A stretch of 7,581 bases of DNA from Deltaproteobacteria bacterium (GTDB lineage: Bacteria; Myxococcota_A; UBA9160; SMWR01). Of this stretch, positions 1 to 7,557 are shown one piece after another (positions within the stretch are counted from its first letter, which is position 1; each line of letters starts with the position of its first letter). The stretch is from the NCBI GenBank assembly GCA_019313605.1, contig JAFDAW010000185.1, positions 1 to 7,581 of the forward strand, given 5' to 3'. The notes beneath the pieces are model-generated. The model was given only the letters and a program-made list of their open reading frames with translations. It did not search any database and was not told the DNA's origin. Both the position numbers and the translations under genes were made by a program.

Positions 1-2
1 CG

Positions 3-1088
3 GGCGCTCAATCCACCCGGATGTCGGTCGACGGCCGTGAGGTGCTGTTGTTTGCGGGCAGCAACTATCTCGACTTCGCCCACCACCCGGTGGTCGTCGA
101 GGCGGCGGCAGCGGCCGCACGCGAGTTCGGCTGCGCGGCGGGCGGCTCGCGGCTGATCAACGGCAATCTCGAAATCCACCAGGCGCTCGAGTCGGAACTC
201 GCCGAATTTCTCGGAACCGAGTCTGCGCTGGCCTTCAGCACCGGTTACATGGCAAATGTCGGTGTCATCCCCGCGCTAGCAGACCGCGACGATGTGGTGA
301 TCTCCGACGAGCTGAGCCACGCGTCGATCATCGATGGCTGCCGGCTTTCGCGCGCAGAGGTTCGCGTCTTTCCTCACGCCGATCTCGATGGCCTGGAAAA
401 GGTGCTGCGCGAGACCGCATCGACCCGCCGCGAAGTTCTCGTGGTCGTCGACGGCGTCTACAGCATGGACGGCGACGTCGCGCCGCTCGCCGAGTTGGTT
501 CCGCTCGCCAAACGCTGGGGGGCGACTGTTCTCGTCGACGACGCCCACGGAACCGGCACGCTCGGAACCACCGGGCGCGGTTCCAGCGAACTCTGCGGCG
601 TGGACGGCGATGTCGACATCGTGCTCGGGACACTCGGAAAATCGCTCGGCTCGTTCGGCGCCTTCGTGGCGGGCAGCCACGCACTCCGCGACTTGCTCGT
701 AAACACCGCGCGCAGTTTCATCTTCAGCTGCGCGCTCGCTCCACCGCAGGTAGCCGCGGCGCGGGCTGCGCTCGCGGTGATACGGCGCGAGCCGTGGCGG
801 CGAGAACGCCTGGCCAAGAATGCGGACCGCTTGCGGGACGGTCTCGCGCAACGCGGCATCTCGACCGCGCCGAGTACGACGCATATCCTTCCGCTGATCG
901 TGGGGGATAATGAAGCGACGATGAAACTCTGCAAACACCTGCTCGAAAACGGCGTCTACGCCCAGGGGATCCGCCACCCTTCGGTTCCGGAAGGCACGGC
1001 CCGCCTGCGAATCACGCCGATGGCCACCCATCGCGACAGCGAGATCGACCACCTCGTCGATCTGCTCGGAAAAGAGTGGGTGGGATAA
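3..1088 (+). CDS. bioF: 8-amino-7-oxononanoate synthase BioF (5' end cut by window)
   Basis: PLP-dependent enzyme of the cytosolic alpha-oxoamine synthase family; it condenses pimeloyl-ACP or -CoA with L-alanine to give 8-amino-7-oxononanoate, an early step of biotin synthesis. Residues are counted from the ATG at 21. The N-terminal SNYLDFA stretch (14-20) matches the family SNDYLGL motif. DELSH (96-100) carries the His that stacks on PLP, DDAHGTG (173-179) the Asp and His that contact the cofactor, and GTLGKSLG (203-210) the Schiff-base lysine K207. The C-terminal VPEGTARLR block is also present. The frame is open to the window edge, and about 30 N-terminal residues appear to be missing compared with the roughly 385-residue E. 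coli enzyme, so the ATG at 21 is probably internal. KBL, CqsA and ALAS share this fold, but the adjoining bioD decides for BioF. The stop is TAA at 1086. Confidence 0.95.
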   Translation, partial: GAQSTRMSVDGREVLLFAGSNYLDFAHHPVVVEAAAAAAREFGCAAGGSRLINGNLEIHQALESELAEFLGTESALAFSTGYMANVGVIPALADRDDVVISDELSHASIIDGCRLSRAEVRVFPHADLDGLEKVLRETASTRREVLVVVDGVYSMDGDVAPLAELVPLAKRWGATVLVDDAHGTGTLGTTGRGSSELCGVDGDVDIVLGTLGKSLGSFGAFVAGSHALRDLLVNTARSFIFSCALAPPQVAAARAALAVIRREPWRRERLAKNADRLRDGLAQRGISTAPSTTHILPLIVGDNEATMKLCKHLLENGVYAQGIRHPSVPEGTARLRITPMATHRDSEIDHLVDLLGKEWVG

Positions 1089-1093
1089 CGAAC

Positions 1094-1801
1094 GTGGCCG
1101 ACCCGCACGCAGCCGGAATCTTTGTCACGGGCACGGACACCGGCGTCGGAAAGACCGTCGTTTCGCGCGCGCTGATCGCAGCCTTTCGCAAGACCGGTAT
1201 GAAGGTGGGCGCGATGAAGCCAATCGAAACGGGCGTGGGAGAGGCTGGCCCCCTCGACGCGATCGCGATGCGCGAGGCCGCTGGGATAGAGGATCCGCTC
1301 GAAACGATCTGCCCCCAGCAGTTCGCGCTGCCCGCGGCCCCGAACGTGGCCGCGCGGGCTGAAAATCGCGAAGTGGACCTCGATTCGATTGACGCAGCTT
1401 ACGAGCGCGTCACAACAGGGCGTGATTTTGTGATCGTCGAAGGAGCGGGCGGCCTGCTGGTCCCAATTCGAGACGAAATGACGATGGCGGAGCTCGGGCG
1501 AAGACTGGGCTTGCCGCTGCTGATCGTGGCGCGCGCTGGCCTCGGAACGATCAACCACACTTCTTTGACGCTAGATGTGGCTGCGTCAAAAAATCTGACT
1601 GTGCTAGGCGTCGTGATCTCTCATGTCGAAGGAGCTCTCACCGATGCCGATACCTCCAACCTATTGGGATTGAAAGAAATTCTAGGCGACCGACTGCTCG
1701 GAGAAATCCCACCGCTCGCGCCGGGCGAATCCGCACCGGCCGATGCGATCAACTTTGACGCGTTGACGCAGAGACTTGACGCGCTGAAGGATTCGATCTG
1801 A
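1094..1801 (+). CDS. bioD: ATP-dependent dethiobiotin synthetase BioD
   Basis: Carboxylates 7,8-diaminononanoate with CO2 and ATP to form the ureido ring of dethiobiotin, in the cytosol. With the GTG start at 1094 the protein has 235 residues, close to the usual 220-240. The P-loop GTDTGVGKT lies at 13-21 (Lys20), the KPIETG substrate/phosphate motif at 42-47, and VEGAGG at 115-120, all hallmarks of BioD. The start is uncertain. GTG 1094 lies 5 bp after the bioF stop with a GGTGGG-like ribosome site at 1079-1084. GTG 1076 would overlap bioF by 13 bp, add six residues (241 aa) and has GGA at 1068-1070 in front. Either way bioF and bioD are translationally close and surely co-transcribed. The last 15 codons contain three TTGACGC words, a by-product of Leu/Phe-Asp-Ala codons. 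No clear intrinsic terminator follows. Confidence 0.95.
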   Translation: MADPHAAGIFVTGTDTGVGKTVVSRALIAAFRKTGMKVGAMKPIETGVGEAGPLDAIAMREAAGIEDPLETICPQQFALPAAPNVAARAENREVDLDSIDAAYERVTTGRDFVIVEGAGGLLVPIRDEMTMAELGRRLGLPLLIVARAGLGTINHTSLTLDVAASKNLTVLGVVISHVEGALTDADTSNLLGLKEILGDRLLGEIPPLAPGESAPADAINFDALTQRLDALKDSI

Positions 1802-1938
1802 ACTCTCTCTCGGATGACGCACGTGTTGTCACGTATTGGGCCGGATTGGGTGATTGACGAGTTGGTTGCTCGGGATCGTGGCCCCCCATCACCGACCCCA
1901 AGTGACGCGGTCTTCAGTTGGCGCCCCTCGATTCGGTG

Positions 1939-1947
1939 GATTTCTTT
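1939..1947. repeat. Left target-site duplication GATTTCTTT
   Basis: Nine-base direct repeat abutting the left end of the 141-bp element; it is identical to 2089-2097. An exact match at both boundaries is unlikely by chance and marks the probable insertion site. Confidence 0.65.
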
Positions 1948-2088
1948 CGTTGTGTCCCAAAGATTGTGCTGATCGCGATCAAACCCCTGTGCAATCGGAG
2001 CCTTGGCAAATGGGTGCCGTAGCGTGGGCGGAAGTAGCTGTCGCCACTCTGCAATCCTCACAGCGAGCACAATCTTCGGGACACAACC
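1948..2088. mobile_element. MITE-like non-autonomous element, 141 bp, with TIRs and 9-bp TSD
   Basis: The arms 1949-1970 and 2066-2087 are inverted copies over 22 bp, with a single mismatch (A1959 against C2077). The left arm begins GTTGTGTCCC and ends GATTGTGCT. Directly outside both arms, after one further base (C1948, C2088), sits the same nonamer GATTTCTTT, at 1939-1947 and 2089-2097. Terminal inverted repeats flanked by a short exact direct repeat are the signature of a transposition event with target-site duplication. The 95-bp interior has a GATCGCGATC palindrome (1971-1980) and two GCAATC words but no coding sequence, so movement would need a transposase supplied elsewhere. A 9-bp duplication fits several insertion-sequence families; I do not assign one. 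Confidence 0.7.
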
Positions 2089-2097
2089 GATTTCTTT
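2089..2097. repeat. Right target-site duplication GATTTCTTT
   Basis: Second copy of the nonamer at 1939-1947, directly outside the right terminal inverted repeat of the 141-bp element and in the same orientation as the left copy. Confidence 0.65.
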
Positions 2098-2259
2098 GAC
2101 GCATTGGGAATCGCTTTGCCGGAGAGGGCGTAGTAGGGGATTCGGGCGGTAACCACTGGTCACTAGTTGGTTTTCCCTCGTAACACCCCGAGAGAGGCAC
2201 CGGTGGGATCGGGTCCTTGATCCTGGTGGTATGCCTTTTCGTTCTTGCAACCGGTCTGC

Positions 2260-2327
2260 GGGGAGTGGGGCGCGAGAGCTGCGAGCGACATGGGGTTGGA
2301 GGGAGTAGCTCTCGCGCCCCACTCCCC
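2260..2327. repeat. Perfect 21-bp inverted repeat with 26-nt loop
   Basis: The left arm 2260-2280 (GGGGAGTGGGGCGCG then AGAGCT) is matched without error by its reverse complement at 2307-2327. The 26-nt centre (2281-2306) is G-rich. Transcribed from either strand this would be a very stable stem-loop. There is no T-run on either side and no flanking direct repeat, so it is neither a textbook intrinsic terminator nor an evident transposon. It may act as a transcription barrier or mRNA 3'-end stabiliser between bioFD and the next gene, or be a dispersed palindromic repeat. The 9-mer TGGGGCGCG is shared with the repeats upstream of atpA. Confidence 0.8.
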
Positions 2328-2353
2328 AGGCGGCGTCACGTGCTAGACAGACC

Positions 2354-2425
2354 GTGCGTCATCGCGCGTCGTGGAGAATGCGTCATTCGAATCGGCTTGA
2401 CGCGCATTTGACGCAGATAACGCAC
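2354..2425. repeat. Imperfect 72-bp dyad of GCGTC/GACGC words
   Basis: The outer arms GTGCGTCATC (2354-2363) and GATAACGCAC (2416-2425) pair at 9 of 10 positions. Inside them, GCGTC (2366-2370) opposes GACGC (2410-2414), and ATGCGTC (2378-2384 region) opposes GACGCGCAT (2399-2407) with a 2-nt bulge. The centre is the palindrome ATTCGAAT (2385-2392). This could be a regulator-binding region or structured RNA ahead of the gene at 2550. The role is inferred from symmetry only. Confidence 0.5.
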
Positions 2426-2462
2426 AATCGTCGGCAGATGCAGGTGGTCTCTGTGGTGAAAA

Positions 2463-2487
2463 CGCCTCAAGTGATCGACTTGAAGCG
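2463..2487. repeat. Short hairpin/dyad upstream of the 2550 gene
   Basis: CGCCTCAAGT (2463-2472), loop GATCG, then ACTTGAAGCG (2478-2487) form a stem with 9 of 10 pairs; the one mismatch is C2466 against A2484. It lies about 60 bp before the start codon, where an operator or a leader hairpin could sit. There is no direct evidence for either. Confidence 0.45.
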
Positions 2488-2534
2488 CCGATTCAGGGCA
2501 CTCGGGGACCGGCAACCGACGAGCGAGAGGCGCG

Positions 2535-2542
2535 GGGGAGGG
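2535..2542 (+). promoter_or_regulatory. Ribosome binding site deciding a TTG start
   Basis: The purine-rich GGGGAGGG lies 7 nt before the TTG at 2550. An in-frame TGA at 2544-2546 excludes any earlier start, and the next in-frame ATG would remove 14 residues, so TTG with this strong Shine-Dalgarno site is the best start. Confidence 0.75.
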
Positions 2543-2549
2543 CTGAGCT

Positions 2550-3092
2550 TTGCCCACAGATGAAGAGCTGGAGATACTCAGCCGCAAACTGATGTCGCTC
2601 AAGCTCGCCTACGACCAGTATTTTCTGGGTTCGCGCCCGCGCGAACCGGTCATGGAGGCGGAGGAGGTCCGGAAGCTCGTGGTCGTCTATTCCAACCAGG
2701 CGATCAAGAACACTGCGATGCGGTTCAAATTCAGTTCGATCGTTTCGCGCTATCAGGCCTTCAAGCGCCAGTGGATCGACACCCTACGCAAAATCGAAAA
2801 CGGCACCTACGCGCGCCACCAGTTCAAGGCGAACCTCCACGAGCGCGCTGCGGCACCACCGCCCGACCCTGTGGCGCCGCCCCCACAGGGCCGTAAAGAA
2901 GTTTACGAGGCGCTCGTCGAGGCCCGACAGGCCTGTGGGCAGGGAGTCTCCGGCCTGACACCCGCGAAGCTGGACAAAATTTTGGACCAACAGGAACGCG
3001 ACTTGAGCAAGCGTTACGGGGACAGCCAGGTTCACTTCAAGGTCGTGGTGGAAAACGGCAAAGCGAAACTCACGGCTTCGCGCGGAAGCTGA
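2550..3092 (+). CDS. Conserved protein of unknown function, MXAN_5187 C-terminal-like
   Basis: The 180-residue product resembles, as I recall the family, the C-terminal domain of Myxococcus xanthus MXAN_5187, a deltaproteobacterial domain of unknown role; no search could be run. Two parts are visible. Residues 1-98 are helical and rich in Tyr, Arg and Lys, with the YDQYFLG segment (21-27), RFKFSSIVSRYQAF (58-71) and a WIDTLRKIENGTY stretch (75-87). A proline-rich linker follows at 101-113. The C-terminal part (115-176) has a helical segment, LTPAKLDKILDQQERDL (136-152), and a beta-like HFKVVVENGKAKL end (162-174). There is no signal peptide, membrane segment or catalytic motif, so it is probably cytosolic. 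The start is TTG with a strong ribosome site. It lies alone between gene-free DNA and the convergent atpC, so context gives no function. Confidence 0.85.
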   Translation: MPTDEELEILSRKLMSLKLAYDQYFLGSRPREPVMEAEEVRKLVVVYSNQAIKNTAMRFKFSSIVSRYQAFKRQWIDTLRKIENGTYARHQFKANLHERAAAPPPDPVAPPPQGRKEVYEALVEARQACGQGVSGLTPAKLDKILDQQERDLSKRYGDSQVHFKVVVENGKAKLTASRGS

Positions 3093-3109
3093 GCGGGCCG
3101 AGTTCTCGT

Positions 3110-3523
3110 TTATTGACTCTTGCGCCGGCTGACGGCGATCCGCGTCCGGGCGCGCTCGAGCGCCGCTTCGAAGTGCCGGTAGCGATCGGGGTCATCGTTA
3201 CCCGCCGCTTTGTCGAGATATTGCTGTGCGGCCGCCAGCGCGCAATCTGCGCGCGCCGCGTCGATCTCGTGCTCGAGTTCGCACGAATCCACCAGCACCG
3301 TGACGGTTTCGCCATCGACTTCCGCAAAGCCATCCGCGACTGCGGCGTAGACCGAGCCCTCTGCGCTGAGGATCTCGACGGGTCCCACCCGCAGCGGTGA
3401 AAGAAAGCGCTCGTGGTTCGCGAGCACACCGAACTCCCCCTCGCTGCCGGGAAGCACGACCCGCTCGACGCTGCCCCGATAGGCCTCGCCCTCGGGCGTA
3501 ACGATTGTGAGGTCGAACGGCAT
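3110..3523 (-). CDS. atpC: ATP synthase F1 subunit epsilon
   Basis: Epsilon is the rotor subunit that, with gamma, links the membrane c-ring to the alpha3beta3 head and can inhibit ATP hydrolysis through its C-terminal helices. At 137 residues it matches the usual length (E. coli 139). The N-terminal beta-sandwich carries the typical PGSEGEFGVLANHERFLSPL segment (25-44) and the VGPVEI strand. The C-terminal part (about 85-130) is alanine-rich and helical, so the two-helix regulatory region is complete. The start is ATG at 3523, 3 nt after the atpD stop; GGGAAAG (3533-3539), inside atpD, is a weak ribosome site, which suggests translational coupling. It is the last gene of the cluster, and its TAA lies 17 bp from the stop of the convergent gene. 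Confidence 0.97.
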   Translation of the reverse strand: MPFDLTIVTPEGEAYRGSVERVVLPGSEGEFGVLANHERFLSPLRVGPVEILSAEGSVYAAVADGFAEVDGETVTVLVDSCELEHEIDAARADCALAAAQQYLDKAAGNDDPDRYRHFEAALERARTRIAVSRRKSQ

Positions 3524-3526
3524 CGC

Positions 3527-4951
3527 TTAGAGCTTTCCCGCCTTTTCGATGGCCTGGTCGATCGTGCCGACCATGAAGAACGCCTGCTCGGGCAGCAGGT
3601 CGTGCTTGCCCTCGAGGATTTCCTTGAATCCGCGAATCGTTTCGGACAGCGGAACGTACGCGCCGGGCTGCCCGGTGAACTGCTCGGCGACGTGGAACGG
3701 CTGCGAGAAGAACTTCTGGATCTTGCGCGCCCGCGCCACCGTGATCTTGTCGTCCTCGGAGAGCTCGTCCATGCCGAGAATCGCGATGATGTCCTGCAGG
3801 TCCTTGTACTTCTGCAGCACCTTCTGAACGCTTCGCGCCACCTCGTAGTGTTCCTCGCCCACGACCTGCGGATCGAGAATTCGACTCGTCGAGTCGAGCG
3901 GGTCGACGGCGGGGTAGATGCCCAGCTCAGAAATTGCGCGGCTGAGCACCGTGGTCGCGTCGAGATGGCTGAAGGCCGTTGCGGGCGCCGGGTCCGTAAG
4001 GTCGTCGGCGGGCACGTAGATCGCCTGAACGGAAGTGATCGAGCCCTTCTTCGTCGAGGTAATCCGCTCCTGCAATTCGCCCATATCCGTCGCGAGTGTC
4101 GGCTGGTAGCCGACCGCGGACGGGATACGACCGAGCAGTGCCGAAACCTCGGAGCCGGCCTGGGTGAAGCGGAAGATGTTGTCGATGAAGAGCAGGACGT
4201 CCTTGCCCTCGTCGTCGCGGAAATACTCCGCAGCCGTCAACGCCGAGAGCCCGACCCGCGCGCGCGCTCCGGGCGGCTCGTTCATCTGACCGAAGACAAG
4301 TGCGGTCTTTTCGAGCACCGTCGTTCCGTCCGCGAGCTTGGCGTCGGCCATTTCGTGCCAGAGGTCGTTGCCCTCGCGAGTCCGCTCACCCACGCCGCCA
4401 AACACCGAGTAGCCCGAGTGCTCCTTCGCGATGTTGGTGATGAGTTCCAGAATGACAACCGTCTTGCCCACGCCCGCGCCACCGAACAGGCCGACCTTGC
4501 CGCCCTTCGGATAGGGGGCGATCAGATCGACGACCTTGATGCCGGTTTCGAGGGTTTCGATCCCCAACGACTGGTCGACAAATTCCGGAGCGGGCCGGTG
4601 GATCGGGTAGCGGATGTTGGACTCGATCGGCCCGAGCTCGTCAACGGGCTCGCCGATCACGTTCATGATTCGGCCGAGCGTCGCGGGGCCAACGGGCACC
4701 ATGATCGGCTCACCGGTGTTTTTGACCGGCTGATTGCGCACCAGGCCGTCCGTCGTGTCCATCGCGATGCAGCGAACCGTGTTTTCGCCGAGGTGCATTG
4801 CCACCTCGACCACGAGATTGAATTCGCGGTCATCGATCCCGGAATTCGTCAGCCGCAACGCGGCGTAGAGCTCGGGAAGCGATCCCGGCGGAAACTCCAC
4901 ATCCACAACCGGTCCCATTACTTGTACGACTTGCCCGTTCTCGTTCGCCAT
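3527..4951 (-). CDS. atpD: ATP synthase F1 subunit beta (catalytic)
   Basis: Beta carries the catalytic nucleotide sites of the F1 head. The 474-residue protein is full length and intact. An N-terminal beta-barrel (about 1-75) is followed by the nucleotide-binding domain with Walker A GGAGVGKT (157-164, Lys163), the catalytic Glu189 in GGVGERTREGNDL, and Walker B LLFIDNIFRF with Asp257. The C-terminal helical domain carries the DELSED loop (395-400), equivalent to the DELSEED motif that contacts gamma. GRIPSAVGYQPTL and PLDSTSRIL are also typical. The ATG start at 4951 has AGGA at 4958-4961, overlapping the atpG stop, with 6 nt spacing; the gap from atpG is 8 nt. A 516-codon open frame on the opposite strand is a codon-bias shadow. 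Confidence 0.98.
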   Translation of the reverse strand: MANENGQVVQVMGPVVDVEFPPGSLPELYAALRLTNSGIDDREFNLVVEVAMHLGENTVRCIAMDTTDGLVRNQPVKNTGEPIMVPVGPATLGRIMNVIGEPVDELGPIESNIRYPIHRPAPEFVDQSLGIETLETGIKVVDLIAPYPKGGKVGLFGGAGVGKTVVILELITNIAKEHSGYSVFGGVGERTREGNDLWHEMADAKLADGTTVLEKTALVFGQMNEPPGARARVGLSALTAAEYFRDDEGKDVLLFIDNIFRFTQAGSEVSALLGRIPSAVGYQPTLATDMGELQERITSTKKGSITSVQAIYVPADDLTDPAPATAFSHLDATTVLSRAISELGIYPAVDPLDSTSRILDPQVVGEEHYEVARSVQKVLQKYKDLQDIIAILGMDELSEDDKITVARARKIQKFFSQPFHVAEQFTGQPGAYVPLSETIRGFKEILEGKHDLLPEQAFFMVGTIDQAIEKAGKL

Positions 4952-4959
4952 CGCCCGTC

Positions 4960-5820
4960 CTAGAGTGCTTCGGCGCCGCTGACGATCTCGACCAATTCCT
5001 TGGTGATCGCCGCCTGCCGCGCGCGGTTGAATTGAAGTGTCAGTTTGTCGACCAGTTCTTCGGTGTTGCGCGTCGCCGATTCCATCGCCGCCATCCGCGC
5101 AGCGTGCTCGCCGGTCTGGTTTTCCAGCAGCGCACGGTAGATCTCGACCTCGACCGCCTTCGGAACGAGTACTGCCAGCAGGCTTTCGGGGTCGGGCTCG
5201 ATTTCGTACGGTAACGCGTCCTCGCTCGACTCACCTTCCGCCGTAAACGGAAGCAGCTGAACCGCCTTTGGATTCTGCGTCATCACCGATACGAACTCGT
5301 TATAGATGATGAAGACTTCGTCGACCTCACCCGAAACGAATCGGCCGGAAACGGCCCTCGCGATCTCTGTCGCCTGGCCGTATGTCACCCAACTCTGCTG
5401 CGGGTAGTTGCCCTCGAGTTGACTCGCGCGCCTGCGGCGAAAGAACTCTTGTCCGCGCTTGCCCGCCGTCGTGATCGAGATCTTGCAGCCCTCGGCTTCG
5501 CGCTCTGCGATCTGCTTCGCGGCAAACTTGAGTGCGTTGGAATTAAATCCACCGCAGAGCCCGCGATCCGAGACAGCCACCACGAATTCCACCTTCTTCA
5601 CCGACTCCCGCTGTTCGAAGAAGGGGTGCGCATCTTCGGACACGCCCTCGGAGACCTGCGAAACGGTCGCCCGCATCCGGTCCGCGTAGGGGCGCGCGTT
5701 CTCGCTCGCGGTCTGGGCGCGGCGCAGCTTGGCGCCGGCGACCATGCGCATTGCGCGCGTGATCTGCTGCGTCTTCTTGATGCTGCCAATCCGGCGCTGA
5801 ATGTCCTTGAGATTCGGCAA
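4960..5820 (-). CDS. atpG: ATP synthase F1 subunit gamma
   Basis: Gamma is the central rotor shaft, turning within alpha3beta3 and coupling proton flow to catalysis. The 286-residue length matches the family (E. coli 287). The N-terminal helix is typical (DIQRRIGSIKKTQQITRAM, 6-24, then MVAGAKLRRAQ). RGLCGGFNSN marks the Rossmann-like middle domain, and the C-terminal helix (MESATRNTEELVDKL, then FNRARQAAITKELVEI) is complete. The start codon is TTG at 5820-5818, immediately next to the TAA of atpA with no base between. The ribosome site GAGG (5829-5832) lies 8 nt upstream inside atpA. Family conservation begins within the first few residues and the next Met is at 22 or later, so TTG is well supported. 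Tight coupling to atpA is expected. Confidence 0.97.
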   Translation of the reverse strand: MPNLKDIQRRIGSIKKTQQITRAMRMVAGAKLRRAQTASENARPYADRMRATVSQVSEGVSEDAHPFFEQRESVKKVEFVVAVSDRGLCGGFNSNALKFAAKQIAEREAEGCKISITTAGKRGQEFFRRRRASQLEGNYPQQSWVTYGQATEIARAVSGRFVSGEVDEVFIIYNEFVSVMTQNPKAVQLLPFTAEGESSEDALPYEIEPDPESLLAVLVPKAVEVEIYRALLENQTGEHAARMAAMESATRNTEELVDKLTLQFNRARQAAITKELVEIVSGAEAL

Positions 5821-7371
<1,551 letters not shown>

Positions 7372-7378
7372 GACTGTT

Positions 7379-7384
7379 TCCTCT
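7379..7384 (-). promoter_or_regulatory. Ribosome binding site of atpA (TTG start)
   Basis: On the - strand AGAGGA sits 7 nt before the TTG start, inside an A-rich stretch (AATAAAAAGAGGAAACAG). It is a strong Shine-Dalgarno site and, with the in-frame TAA just upstream, fixes the start. Confidence 0.85.
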
Positions 7385-7430
7385 TTTTATTCGGGCCCGC
7401 TGCTCTCGCGAAGAGCCCTTCGAGCTAGCT

Positions 7431-7493
7431 CGGGGAAGTATTCGACTTCCCTTCGTGTCGTCGCACGCCCCCATTCTGGGGCGCGCTCCTAAC
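7431..7493. repeat. Tandem repeat unit 1 (63 bp)
   Basis: Begins CGGGGAAG and ends GCGCGCTCCTAAC; it is about 88 % identical to unit 2 (seven substitutions and one single-base indel by my count). It can form two hairpins: 7433-7451 (GGGAAGT, loop ATTCG, ACTTCCC; seven perfect pairs) and 7463-7486 (core CCCCA-TTC-TGGGG, extended by a GC-rich stem with one bulge). Confidence 0.85.
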
Positions 7494-7557
7494 CGGGGAA
7501 TCCTTCGAATTCCCTTTGTGTCGTCGCGCTCCCCCCATTCTGGGGCGCGCTCCTAAC
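7494..7557. repeat. Tandem repeat unit 2 (64 bp)
   Basis: Begins CGGGGAATCC and ends with the same GCGCGCTCCTAAC as unit 1. The first hairpin is 7496-7514 (GGGAAT, 7-nt middle, ATTCCC). The second is 7526-7550 (GCGC, CCCCA-TTC-TGGGG, GCGC). Relative to unit 1, one stem pair changes from G-C to T-A, so the pairing is kept although the bases differ. Confidence 0.85.

Larger units (their letters stand above)
1802..2549. other. Gene-free region rich in inverted repeats
   Basis: These 748 bp between bioD and the next gene hold no convincing coding sequence. Short open frames exist (for example 1854-2099 and 2217-2411, +), but their products have biased, low-complexity composition, match no family I know, and lie across the inverted repeats. 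The stretch contains a MITE-like element (1948-2088), a perfect 21-bp inverted repeat (2260-2327), an imperfect 72-bp dyad (2354-2425) and a hairpin (2463-2487). A minor hairpin, ACGTG-TTGT-CACGT at 1821-1834, follows bioD but lacks a T-run. The hexamer TGACGC or its complement occurs eight times here. I see no tRNA, rRNA or good sigma-70 promoter. Confidence 0.75.

Noticed and set aside
1821..1834. Intrinsic terminator of bioFD (ACGTG-TTGT-CACGT)
   Set aside because: The stem is only 5 bp and is followed by ATTGGG, not a T-run; too weak to call.
2100..2260. tRNA or riboswitch between the MITE-like element and the 21-bp inverted repeat
   Set aside because: No T-loop GTTCGAnTC, no cloverleaf arms and no known riboswitch core; only short chance stems such as GGATC/GATCC.
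1854..2411. Small open frames in the bioD downstream region (1854-2099, 2217-2411 and - strand counterparts)
   Set aside because: They cross the inverted repeats, match no family known to me and lack good ribosome sites; the symmetry explains the DNA better than coding does.
2397..2428. Sigma-70 promoter for the 2550 gene (TTGACG with GATAAC or CACAAT)
   Set aside because: The TTGACG hexamers at 2397 and 2408 have no -10 match at 16-18 bp spacing; they are better explained by the repeated TGACGC word.
3413..4963. 516-codon open frame on the + strand, opposite atpD
   Set aside because: Its product is Arg/Asp/Val/Leu-rich with no recognisable domain, and it lies wholly opposite a clearly intact atpD. 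Long antisense frames are common in high-G+C genes.
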